Source of the DNA: an uncultured Paracoccaceae bacterium
Lineage (GTDB): Bacteria > Pseudomonadota > Alphaproteobacteria > Rhodobacterales > Rhodobacteraceae
DNA: 7,202 nucleotides
Reading direction: 5' to 3'
Assembly (NCBI GenBank): GCA_938038825.1
Contig: CALHST010000332.1
Location: 1-7,202, forward strand
Every line of letters begins with the position of its first letter. Position 1 is the first letter of the stretch. The notes below the pieces were generated by a model. The model worked only from the letters and a program-made list of their open reading frames with translations, did no database searches and was not told the origin of the DNA. Position numbers and translations under genes: made by a program. Shown here piece by piece: positions 1-5,775 of this stretch.

Positions 1-1
1 G

Positions 2-1111
2 AAGTTGGTGATGGTCGAAATGCCCATTGCCTCTGGCAAGATCCAAAGCGATGGCGAAGCCGAGGTCGATATCGCGGGTGTCAAACTTCAGGCGCAAATG
101 CGGCTTGAACTCATCAGTGGAGACACGCCTGATCGGCGAAATCTCTCGTTCGATACGTCTTTTGGCGAAAGCAATGGGGGCAAGCCCCCGATTGTTGTCA
201 CGGATATCCAAGATACCTCTGGCAAGTTGAAGTCGTTCGACCGCGAATTGGTGAAAGTTGCATTGACTCAATGTCTTTCTCGACATGCAACGGATGCAAG
301 CTTCGTCTTTGCGTCGATTGATGCACGAAGTACCGCGCAGGCTTCGGGTCTGGCCTGCCCCGCAAATGATTGGGCCTTTGTGGATGCAGGCGATGATCGT
401 CAGTATCTGGCTTTGCTGGGTTCGCTGGATGCAAACCGCGCAGAACAACCCATTCGCATTGGGCCAGAGCTGATCACACCGACAGCGCCGGCATATTTTG
501 CAATTTCTGACCGGTTGTTCATGCACCGCGCGTTAAAGCCAATCTTGGAACAAACGTTCCGGCCGCGAACGAGCTTTGCGGTCAAAGGGAATTCGGTTGT
601 GTCCACGCGTGCAGTAGGCCTTGGAAAGAAGAAAATCGCCCTCTTCAATGTCAGCCCAATCTTAGAAAAGGTGCAGATTACACCTGTTAAAAACGCTTTG
701 GATGTCAAGGCATTTGCACATGCGGATCTGGGATGGCGAACACGGCTTGATGTTATGGTGGAACTGAAACTGCAATTTCAGCACAACGGTAAAACCGGCG
801 CGATGGCCTTTAAACCGGGCAAACCAAAAGTGACACACAAGCTGAACAAAAGTGGCATTATTGGCAATACTCTGGGTTTAATCATTGAACTCATCGTAAA
901 CTTGGCAAAGGACCCAATCCTGAAATCAGTCGCCAATATTGCCAATGGCATGCAAGCGATCGCCAACCCAACCTCTAAACCTATCGTTTGGACGGGTGTA
1001 CGCGATTTCCACGCGTCAGTTGCACGACGGGACAATGGTTTGTGGATTGCGGACACGCGCCCTGTTGCATCCCTGCAAGTCGAAGAAGAGAAAATCCATG
1101 AGCCCGCATGA
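2..1111 (+). CDS. TULIP-fold P47-like protein, 5' end outside window
   Basis: The reading frame is open from the first bases, so the true start probably lies upstream; about 369 codons are visible. Numbering from the TTG at position 5, residues 6-11 (MPIASG), the 'DIAGVKLQ' segment at 22-29, the 'DTSGKL' segment at 70-75, the 'SFVFASID' segment at 99-106 and the 'PAYFAISDRLFM' segment at 162-173 follow in the order I associate with P47-like proteins. These have the TULIP fold, an elongated lipid-binding-like fold, and were first described beside clostridial neurotoxin genes; similar proteins of unknown function occur in many environmental bacteria. No transmembrane segment stands out; residues 284-300 are hydrophobic (Ile, Leu and Val). 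No catalytic motif is seen. A lipid- or membrane-related role is only inferred from the fold. The stop codon lies inside a perfect palindrome. The family call is by pattern recognition, so another beta-rich family remains possible. Confidence 0.62.
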   Translation, partial: KLVMVEMPIASGKIQSDGEAEVDIAGVKLQAQMRLELISGDTPDRRNLSFDTSFGESNGGKPPIVVTDIQDTSGKLKSFDRELVKVALTQCLSRHATDASFVFASIDARSTAQASGLACPANDWAFVDAGDDRQYLALLGSLDANRAEQPIRIGPELITPTAPAYFAISDRLFMHRALKPILEQTFRPRTSFAVKGNSVVSTRAVGLGKKKIALFNVSPILEKVQITPVKNALDVKAFAHADLGWRTRLDVMVELKLQFQHNGKTGAMAFKPGKPKVTHKLNKSGIIGNTLGLIIELIVNLAKDPILKSVANIANGMQAIANPTSKPIVWTGVRDFHASVARRDNGLWIADTRPVASLQVEEEKIHEPA

Positions 1112-1187
1112 CGTCATGCTTTTGGTTCTGGTTGCGACGGTTGCTATTGAGACCGTCACGCATCCAGAACGCAGGAACGCGTGCTGA
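1098..1187 (+). CDS. Possible 29-residue hydrophobic peptide overlapping the P47-like gene
   Basis: An ATG at 1098 opens a 29-codon frame that overlaps the last 14 bases of the upstream gene. A purine-rich AAGAAGAG lies 7 bases before it, which would allow translational coupling. The product would have a short hydrophobic stretch at residues 6-17 and a polar end containing HPERRN with a final Cys. I recognise no family. Overlapping starts arise easily by chance, so this is a weak candidate, listed because its position and spacing are suitable for translation. Confidence 0.18.
   Translation: MSPHDVMLLVLVATVAIETVTHPERRNAC
1106..1119. repeat. Perfect 14-bp palindrome across the P47-like stop codon
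   Basis: GCATGACGTCATGC reads identically on both strands and contains the TGA stop at 1109-1111. It could be a protein-binding site, since the core TGACGTCA is a classic dimer-site shape. A palindrome this long is expected by chance roughly once in 15-20 kb, so the site itself is certain and its function is not. Confidence 0.4.
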
Positions 1188-1232
1188 GATTTGGCCATCT
1201 CGTCAATCTGTTTCTGCATCACGGCCCGGTAT

Positions 1233-1267
1233 GTGTTCCAAGTTCAAATGTCTTAGGCTTGGAACAC
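1233..1267. repeat. Inverted repeat, two perfect 10-bp arms
   Basis: GTGTTCCAAG at 1233-1242 is answered by CTTGGAACAC at 1258-1267, with a 15-base loop. No T-run follows on either strand, so it is not a standard intrinsic terminator. It lies about 120 bases after the P47-like gene and about 160 bases before the VPLPA-CTERM gene. It could be a transcript-end hairpin or a regulator site. Confidence 0.55.
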
Positions 1268-1278
1268 CCGGTGTGGTA

Positions 1279-1404
1279 TCATTGGCCCATTTGCAGCGTG
1301 TTGGCATCTGCCTGGTGTCGTCCCAAAACGAGTTCTTTCGACACAAAGTCATAACTAGGCACAAAGTCAGCATCGGCAAAGATACCGCCGAACAAAAAAG
1401 TTAA
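1279..1404 (-). pseudogene. Possible relic of a DxD glycosyltransferase (sugar-binding-region type)
   Basis: Read on the minus strand, this stretch encodes FGGIFADADFVP followed by further polar and aliphatic residues, ending in LQMGQ and a stop at 1279-1281. The pattern hydrophobic-GGI-(Y/F)-x-D-A-D is the nucleotide-sugar and metal-binding core of the Gly_transf_sug/capsule-synthesis glycosyltransferases. Nothing recognisable of that family flanks it: the frame runs on into the antisense of the VPLPA-CTERM gene on one side and stops on the other. If real, it is a decayed fragment of roughly 40 residues. A chance antisense match is a serious alternative. Confidence 0.25.
1342..1369. repeat. 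Tandem direct repeat CACAAAGTCA, 18-bp period
   Basis: CACAAAGTCA occurs at 1342-1351 and again, exactly, at 1360-1369. The two copies are 18 bp apart, a little under two helical turns, and lie 61-88 bases before the first possible start of the VPLPA-CTERM gene. That position suits a regulator-binding site in its promoter region, but this is inference from repetition and spacing only. Confidence 0.45.
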
Positions 1405-1416
1405 TACCCTAACAAC

Positions 1417-1422
1417 AAGGAG
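1417..1422 (+). promoter_or_regulatory. Strong ribosome binding site for the upstream of two starts
   Basis: AAGGAG sits 7 bases before the ATG at 1430, an ideal Shine-Dalgarno sequence and spacing. A second site, GGGAG at 1446-1450, sits 9 bases before the in-frame ATG at 1460. The downstream start gives the more ordinary signal peptide, while the upstream site is the stronger, so both starts may be used. Confidence 0.6.
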
Positions 1423-1429
1423 ATTTTTT

Positions 1430-2101
1430 ATGTGCGAATTCTTTAGGGAGACATTATCAATGCAATTAAAGGCCATTCTAACGATTGCTGCCTTGGCACT
1501 TACAACAAGCGTCGCGTCTGCTGCCACTGTCTCCTCAGTTCTTGGCGTATCAGGTCCGGCCGACAGATCCACCCCGCTGGGTGTTGGATTGCCTGATGTG
1601 GGCGTTGCCCAAACCTTTACGACAAACCGCGACCTAACCAATGCCAGCTTTGATTTCGAGGTCCAGTGTCTTTTGTGTGCAGGCGAACTTTGGCTGATCG
1701 AAGGCCAGATGAGCAGGTCCGTTCTTAACAGAAATGTCGTTGCGCGCGAAAGCTACAGCGGTAGCAGCGAAATACAATCAGCCTTATCGGGACTGTCGTT
1801 TGCTGCCGGTCAGTATACAATCATTATGACGATGACGACCGGTCAAGGCCTTTGGCGCGCGACGGAAACTCCTAAGCTCACAGGCACAGCTGGCATTTTT
1901 GAAACTGGCTCTCGGTCGTTTTCAAAAATAGATCCGAATTTTTTGCCTTGGTCTTCGACAACGTTCTTAGCCAACCAAACACTGCTGTTCAACATTGGCG
2001 CAAATGCGCCTGTTTCGCCTGTCCCCCTTCCCGCCTCTGCGGGCTTCCTTCTTGTAGGATTGCTTGGCATGGCAGGTATGGGTCGTCTAAAAGCACGCTA
2101 G
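1430..2101 (+). CDS. Exported VPLPA-CTERM sorting-domain protein
   Basis: The product has 223 residues from the ATG at 1430, or 213 from the ATG at 1460. Residues 11-31 form a signal peptide (Lys at 14, then an Ala/Leu-rich core) with likely cleavage after Ala31 in SVASA. The C-terminus has the tripartite sorting tail: VPLPA at 198-202, a hydrophobic segment at about 203-218, and the basic end RLKAR. Such VPLPA/PEP-CTERM tails are known to be recognised by exosortase-type enzymes, which process exported proteins bound for the surface or extracellular matrix. The middle is Ser/Thr/Gly-rich and probably beta-rich, with a CLLC pair at Cys80 and Cys83 that could form a disulfide or bind metal. 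I do not recognise the middle domain. No exosortase gene is in the window. The gene appears to be its own unit, with a repeat-bearing upstream region and a terminator hairpin just after it. Confidence 0.85.
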   Translation: MCEFFRETLSMQLKAILTIAALALTTSVASAATVSSVLGVSGPADRSTPLGVGLPDVGVAQTFTTNRDLTNASFDFEVQCLLCAGELWLIEGQMSRSVLNRNVVARESYSGSSEIQSALSGLSFAAGQYTIIMTMTTGQGLWRATETPKLTGTAGIFETGSRSFSKIDPNFLPWSSTTFLANQTLLFNIGANAPVSPVPLPASAGFLLVGLLGMAGMGRLKAR

Positions 2102-2118
2102 GTAGAAGCCGAAGTCAG

Positions 2119-2153
2119 AAGGCGTGCTGGATCAAAAAATCGGGCACGCCTTT
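2119..2153 (+). terminator. Rho-independent terminator of the VPLPA-CTERM gene
   Basis: AAGGCGTGC at 2119-2127 pairs perfectly with GCACGCCTT at 2144-2152. Within the A-rich loop GAT and ATC can pair further. The descending arm ends in TTT, and the hairpin starts 17 bases after the stop codon. The T-run is short, but position and stem quality suit termination. Confidence 0.65.
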
Positions 2154-2194
2154 GGTCAAAGTGGCGCTTTTCACACTACAAAATCGCTGCCATC

Positions 2195-2212
2195 TGGTTC
2201 AGTTCTGGACCA
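2195..2212. promoter_or_regulatory. Near-perfect 18-bp palindrome upstream of the globin gene
   Basis: TGGTTCAG-TT-CTGGACCA is symmetrical except for one base pair. It lies about 106 bases before the globin start, a plausible operator position. It does not match the FNR, NnrR or NsrR consensus patterns I know, so the regulator is unknown. The rest of the 2154-2318 spacer shows a TTGACG at 2269-2274 that could be a -35 box, but no good -10 follows. Confidence 0.35.
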
Positions 2213-2318
2213 ACTTGTGGAACGGATGACGCCTTTCATGTTGCGACCCGGAACACATCGACATTAAATTGACGGGGGCACTTTTGGATCACTGATTGCA
2301 ACTGAAAGCATCATCCCT

Positions 2319-2936
2319 GTGAACGACGTCAATTACCCTGATATCCCGACCCAAAACGGATATCTCACGGAAACAACCCGCCGAAACTATATGAAAGCTG
2401 CCGTGGCATCTGGCAGGCTGCCAAGTGAGGCCTATCGTATGCCTGATGTTGTGTCTTTGACCGCCCCAAGTGATCCAAAGCAGCCGATCCAGTTCTGGCA
2501 ACTATACTCTGTGCTTGGGCAAGATCGCATTGTGGGCATCGTTGGTCGGTTTTACCTGCGTGTCTTTGCGGACGAAGCGTGGTTCACCAGCGTCTTTGCG
2601 CGGGTTGGTGGTTTGAACCACCATGTCGCAACGCAAGCCAGCATGTGGATCGACGTCATGGGCGGCGGCCCGTACTATCACGGCGGTGAATTCAGGCTTA
2701 GTTTTCACCACACACATAACGCGCATCAGCTTATGGATGAAAAAGGTGCACAACGGTGGGTCAAACTCATGGTAAAAACACTGGATACATCAGATGACCT
2801 TATGACCAGCGACCCCCGGGTGCGCGTCAGCATCAACACCTTTCTCACCCATTTCTTTGGTAAGTATGCGACCGAGTTTAACTTTGAAAATCGCGAGGCT
2901 TTTGGCGCAGTAAATCCACCGGTGACATGCAAGTAA
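2319..2936 (+). CDS. Truncated-hemoglobin-like (2-on-2 globin) protein with extensions
   Basis: The product has 205 residues, against roughly 120-140 for ordinary truncated hemoglobins. The globin-like core runs from about 58 to 158. 'VGRFYLRVF' at 75-83 resembles helix B with its Tyr at position B10 (Tyr79). The 'MGGGPYY' loop at 114-120 resembles the group II 'GG.P.Y' turn. The His-rich run at 130-136 should supply the proximal heme His (His133 or His131), and 'AQRWVKLM' at 144-151 resembles helix G with the group II Trp (Trp147). About 57 residues precede the core and 45 follow it. If it binds heme, oxygen, NO or redox chemistry is likely, but the substrate is unknown. GTG at 2319 is the only standard start (ATG, GTG or TTG) after the in-frame stop at 2265, but its ribosome site is poor; ATG at 2391 (Met25) is an alternative. 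No signal peptide, so probably cytoplasmic. The gene converges with the DUF3179 gene. Confidence 0.7.
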   Translation: MNDVNYPDIPTQNGYLTETTRRNYMKAAVASGRLPSEAYRMPDVVSLTAPSDPKQPIQFWQLYSVLGQDRIVGIVGRFYLRVFADEAWFTSVFARVGGLNHHVATQASMWIDVMGGGPYYHGGEFRLSFHHTHNAHQLMDEKGAQRWVKLMVKTLDTSDDLMTSDPRVRVSINTFLTHFFGKYATEFNFENREAFGAVNPPVTCK

Positions 2937-2986
2937 GCTTCCATGGGTCGCAAACTGATGGACAGGCGATCATCATCGGTTGTTTG

Positions 2987-3017
2987 CTCACGGAACGGCC
3001 TAAAGCCATTCCGTGAG
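2987..3017. terminator. Shared hairpin between convergent globin and DUF3179 genes
   Basis: CTCACGGAACGGC at 2987-2999 faces GCCATTCCGTGAG at 3005-3017 across a 5-base loop. The single mismatch (C-A on the plus-strand RNA) becomes a G-U wobble on the minus-strand RNA, giving a continuous 13-bp stem there. It lies 50 bases after the globin stop and 11 bases after the DUF3179 stop. Neither strand has a real T-run afterwards, so termination strength is uncertain; it may act mainly for the minus-strand gene. Confidence 0.6.
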
Positions 3018-3028
3018 ACTTGTGCCGT

Positions 3029-4414
3029 TTATCCTGCCCACAGATCCGTTTTGGGGTGGAACTGGGACCACGCGAACCAAAAGGCTTGGTGACTGCCTAC
3101 GTCAGATCCATTCGCGTCAATGGCCCGGATTCCGCCAGCATCAAGTTGCAACCGGATGTTCTCGACCGCGATTTCGGCACCTTGCGACAACGCCACAAGC
3201 GCCTTGCTGCGTTGGAAGGCAACCGGCTTACCGGACGCTGTGATCACACCGATAATATCTTCATGCACTGGCAGGCGGGGATCCACGTCACCCACAGGGA
3301 AGATAGGGCCGTTTGCGTCCCGACCGTTGCGAAAGTCGGGGTCGCGACCCAGTGCAAGTTCTTCGATTAAGACTGTTGTCTCGGGGTGCGCTGCCTTCCA
3401 CGTGCCCCAGTCTGACGTGATGACCGTGGCTTGTTCAAGCGTTACGTTCTTTTCTGCCAAGGGGCCTGTGACGGCATGACCCAAAAACGTGTCAAACACA
3501 GAATGGGTGGTGATGTCATACATCACTTTGTTGGACCGGATAAGCAATCCGGATGTGCGCAACACGGGGCGTTCGATACCCTCGGGCAGTTGATCCGTGA
3601 AATAGGCCTGCGCAGCGCCACACAAAGTGCAGTAGGGAATACCAAGATCGCGGCCCCCCAACGTGTCGTTGACCATTTCGCGCACTTCCATGATGCGGCG
3701 CGGATAGGCGCGATATTCGCCGTTCACTTCAACCCCGAACACCACATCATCATCTTTCAGCCAAGTGGCCTCTTCCGCGCTGGTGACTTTGGGATTGTCT
3801 GCCGCAGGAATGCAATTGCATGGCTCGTCCGTGGTGTCATAGGCACGCGCATCAATCAGCACGCCACCCCATGACACCAACCGCCAGTCAATATCGCCTT
3901 CCACGAAAATCTGATCCCAGCCGGGCAAAATCGTCGTAAAGATCGCACTTTTCGCTTCAAGGTAATTTGACGGCGCGGGAATATCCCATGCGATCAAGAA
4001 ATCCGTAATTTCACCCCAGTCATCAGCCTCGGGCAACGGTTTTCCCAACAGAGTCGCAGCTGTATCTGTTAAGACAGAGTTCAATTGCCGATCTGTGATA
4101 AAACGCAGCATATCGCTGATGATCCAGACAAGGCGCGGATCTTTGGACTCCGCTATCTCACCCAAAGCAATTGTTTGATCTGCTCCCCAAGCCTGTTGCT
4201 GGATACTGTCGACAAATGCGACCTGCACCGCCGCTTGCAAGTCATCAGACAACGGCCCCTGAGGAATAGGGGGCGGTGCGCCAAATTCTTCAATGACATA
4301 ATCTGGCAGTGGATCTGCGCCCTGTGCGTGGGCTGCATTGATCCATAACAAAGACATCGTGACCAACGACGCGCCGTAAATCATGTTGGATAAAGATCTT
4401 ATCATCGAAGCCAT
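3029..4414 (-). CDS. Exported DUF3179-domain protein
   Basis: The product has 461 residues. ATG at 4412-4414 is preceded by AAGGAAA (plus-strand 4423-4429) at 8 bases. Residues 1-30 form a signal peptide ending in AHA, so the protein should act in the periplasm or outside. After an alpha-rich N-terminal region at about 50-170, the DUF3179 domain spans about 220-460. It carries 'DVVFGVEVNGEYRAYP' at 223-238, 'VNDTLGG' at 248-254, 'PYCTLCGAAQAYF' at 260-272 with Cys262 and Cys265, 'RTSGLLIRSNKVMYD' at 286-300, 'FDTFLG' at 307-312 and a terminal 'FWFAWSQFHP' at 445-454. A second pair, Cys199-x-Cys201, lies just before the domain. The function of DUF3179 is unknown; the conserved cysteines suggest metal, heme or disulfide chemistry, which is inference. 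Arg245 stands where many relatives, as I recall them, have His (WHEIVND versus VREMVND). The gene is a separate unit, 221 bases from the iron-binding gene upstream. Confidence 0.88.
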   Translation of the reverse strand: MASMIRSLSNMIYGASLVTMSLLWINAAHAQGADPLPDYVIEEFGAPPPIPQGPLSDDLQAAVQVAFVDSIQQQAWGADQTIALGEIAESKDPRLVWIISDMLRFITDRQLNSVLTDTAATLLGKPLPEADDWGEITDFLIAWDIPAPSNYLEAKSAIFTTILPGWDQIFVEGDIDWRLVSWGGVLIDARAYDTTDEPCNCIPAADNPKVTSAEEATWLKDDDVVFGVEVNGEYRAYPRRIMEVREMVNDTLGGRDLGIPYCTLCGAAQAYFTDQLPEGIERPVLRTSGLLIRSNKVMYDITTHSVFDTFLGHAVTGPLAEKNVTLEQATVITSDWGTWKAAHPETTVLIEELALGRDPDFRNGRDANGPIFPVGDVDPRLPVHEDIIGVITASGKPVAFQRSKALVALSQGAEIAVENIRLQLDAGGIRAIDANGSDVGSHQAFWFAWSQFHPKTDLWAG

Positions 4415-4448
4415 AGCCGAGATTTCCTTAAGCCTATTTCAACCGGAA

Positions 4449-4476
4449 ACGCGCGGACCAAAGATTAGCCGCGCGT
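4449..4476. repeat. GC-rich inverted repeat before the DUF3179 gene
   Basis: ACGCGCGG at 4449-4456 pairs perfectly with CCGCGCGT at 4469-4476 across a 12-base loop. On the minus strand the second arm is followed by a short TTT. It lies 35 bases upstream of the DUF3179 start codon, downstream of the iron-binding gene. It could be a second terminator for the iron-binding gene or a leader hairpin of the DUF3179 transcript. Confidence 0.45.
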
Positions 4477-4595
4477 CTTTGCGTTAATATGTGCTTTTGG
4501 ATTGTCGAGTGACCAATCACGATTGCATCAGCATTTGGTGATGTTTAGGGCCTAATTTCCCGGTATTTTGGTTTGGTTTGCGAGCAACCCTTTTG

Positions 4596-4622
4596 GGCGC
4601 GTCCCCTGTTCAAGGACGCGCC
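4596..4622 (-). terminator. Hairpin after the iron-binding protein gene
   Basis: GGCGCGTCC at 4596-4604 and GGACGCGCC at 4614-4622 form a perfect 9-bp GC-rich stem with a 9-base loop. It starts 13 bases after the stop codon of the minus-strand iron-binding gene. No U-run follows on the minus-strand RNA (an A-run does), so it may stabilise the 3' end or act with other factors rather than terminate alone. Confidence 0.5.
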
Positions 4623-4635
4623 ACGGGCTTTGTGA

Positions 4636-5664
4636 TCAGTTCCAGCCAACTTCGTTAAAGATCTGCTGTGCAAGTGGGACATTCTTGGCCACTTTGCTAA
4701 GATCAACGGCATCGGGACGGAACATCCCCAGTTGGGCAACACTTGGGCTTAGTCCCACACCGGGAACAGATGGAAACTCGTCATTCCCACCGCTGAAATA
4801 GGCTTGTGCGGAATCGCTGCTTAGATATTCCAGAAAAAGGATTGCATTGTCGCGGTTCGGTGCGTGGGCCGCGACCCCTGCCCCGGACAAGTTCATATGC
4901 GCCCCTTCGGCGTTTTGCGCTGGAAAGACCCAGCCAATGTTGTTCATGTCGTCTTGCGACAGGCCCTTTACATCTTTGCGCAGAGCCCGTGCGAAATAAT
5001 ACGTGTTAGACACTGAAATATCGCACTCACCCGACACCAACGCACGCAATTGATCGGTATCCCCACCTTGCGGTTCACGGGCAAAGTTTGTCACAACGCC
5101 TTTCGCCCATTCTTTGGCAGCTTCCGCACCATGATTTTCAATTACTGCCGACAAAAGGGTCTGCGAATAGACATTGGATGACGACCGGTGACAAACCAGA
5201 CCCTTATACTGAGGATCCGCAAGGCTGAGATAGTCGCGTGGTGGATTGGTCACCTCTGCCTTGTCGTAAAAGAAAATTCGCGCACGTTGGGAAAAGCCGA
5301 ACCATTGATTGTCGCTGTCTTGCAAATTTGCCGGAACACGCATCTCAAGCACATCGCTATCGATTGCCTGCAAAATGCCGGCATCTTTTGCTCGCTGCAG
5401 CCGGGATGTATCCACTGTGATCAGAACATCCGCCGGCGAATTCCGGCCCTCGGCCTGCATCCGCGTAATCAGCTCGTCGCCTTTGCCTTCGATCCGGTTG
5501 ATCGTGATCCCGGTCATCTCTTCAAAATCGGAATACAACCGGTCGTCTGTATCGTAATGGCGCGACGAATATAGGTTCAATTCACCCTCGGCAAAAGCCG
5601 ACGCGGCAGACAATGACAACGTCGTTGCCAATGCAAAACCAAGTGCTGTGTGAGCGGTATCCAT
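4636..5664 (-). CDS. Periplasmic Fe(3+)-binding protein of an ABC transporter (FutA/FbpA type)
   Basis: This is the solute-binding component that captures ferric iron in the periplasm for an ABC importer. The product has 342 residues, a normal length. A signal peptide covers residues 1-25, with cleavage after AFA. The mature protein opens with 'LNLYSSRHYDTD' at 29-40, the usual start of the family. Iron ligands expected from FutA-like proteins are all present: His36, Tyr37, Tyr166 in 'SSSNVYSQ', and Tyr222-Tyr223 in 'NTYYFAR'. Cys158 and Cys214 could form a disulfide. ATG at 5662-5664 is preceded by AGGAGT (plus-strand 5673-5678) at 8 bases, and an in-frame TAG just upstream excludes a longer start. 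The n-region of the signal peptide has no Lys or Arg, which is unusual. No permease or ATPase gene is adjacent, so the partners must lie elsewhere. I saw no clear Fur, RirA or Irr box upstream. Confidence 0.9.
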   Translation of the reverse strand: MDTAHTALGFALATTLSLSAASAFAEGELNLYSSRHYDTDDRLYSDFEEMTGITINRIEGKGDELITRMQAEGRNSPADVLITVDTSRLQRAKDAGILQAIDSDVLEMRVPANLQDSDNQWFGFSQRARIFFYDKAEVTNPPRDYLSLADPQYKGLVCHRSSSNVYSQTLLSAVIENHGAEAAKEWAKGVVTNFAREPQGGDTDQLRALVSGECDISVSNTYYFARALRKDVKGLSQDDMNNIGWVFPAQNAEGAHMNLSGAGVAAHAPNRDNAILFLEYLSSDSAQAYFSGGNDEFPSVPGVGLSPSVAQLGMFRPDAVDLSKVAKNVPLAQQIFNEVGWN

Positions 5665-5775
5665 GACTGAATACTCCTATGAAAACTGAGATTGGCACAG
5701 TTGGTTTCATGATTCCAATCCGAGTTCAAGACTACTTGATAAAAAAAGTCAGGTATTACCTTGGGTGGTTCGCTT

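Noticed and set aside
1016..1222. Minus-strand frame of 68 codons overlapping the end of the P47-like gene
   Set aside because: Most of it lies antisense to the P47-like coding sequence, and its product has no recognisable motif.
1108..1404. 98-codon plus-strand frame beginning with an ATGA overlap of the P47-like stop
   Set aside because: The start geometry is attractive, but the product is rich in Trp, Cys and Arg with no domain or motif, uses rare codons, and covers the inverted and direct repeats. It looks like non-coding sequence.
1279..1641. Whole 120-codon minus-strand frame as an intact gene
   Set aside because: Its first 70 codons are antisense to the VPLPA-CTERM gene and show no family signature. 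Only the end, at 1279-1404, has a glycosyltransferase-like core, so it is reported as a possible relic only.
3431..3874. 147-codon plus-strand frame within the DUF3179 gene
   Set aside because: It is antisense to the conserved Cys-containing core of DUF3179, which explains its openness; its own product has no domain.
5188..5574. 128-codon plus-strand frame within the iron-binding gene
   Set aside because: It is antisense to well-conserved parts of the ferric-binding protein and shows no family features.
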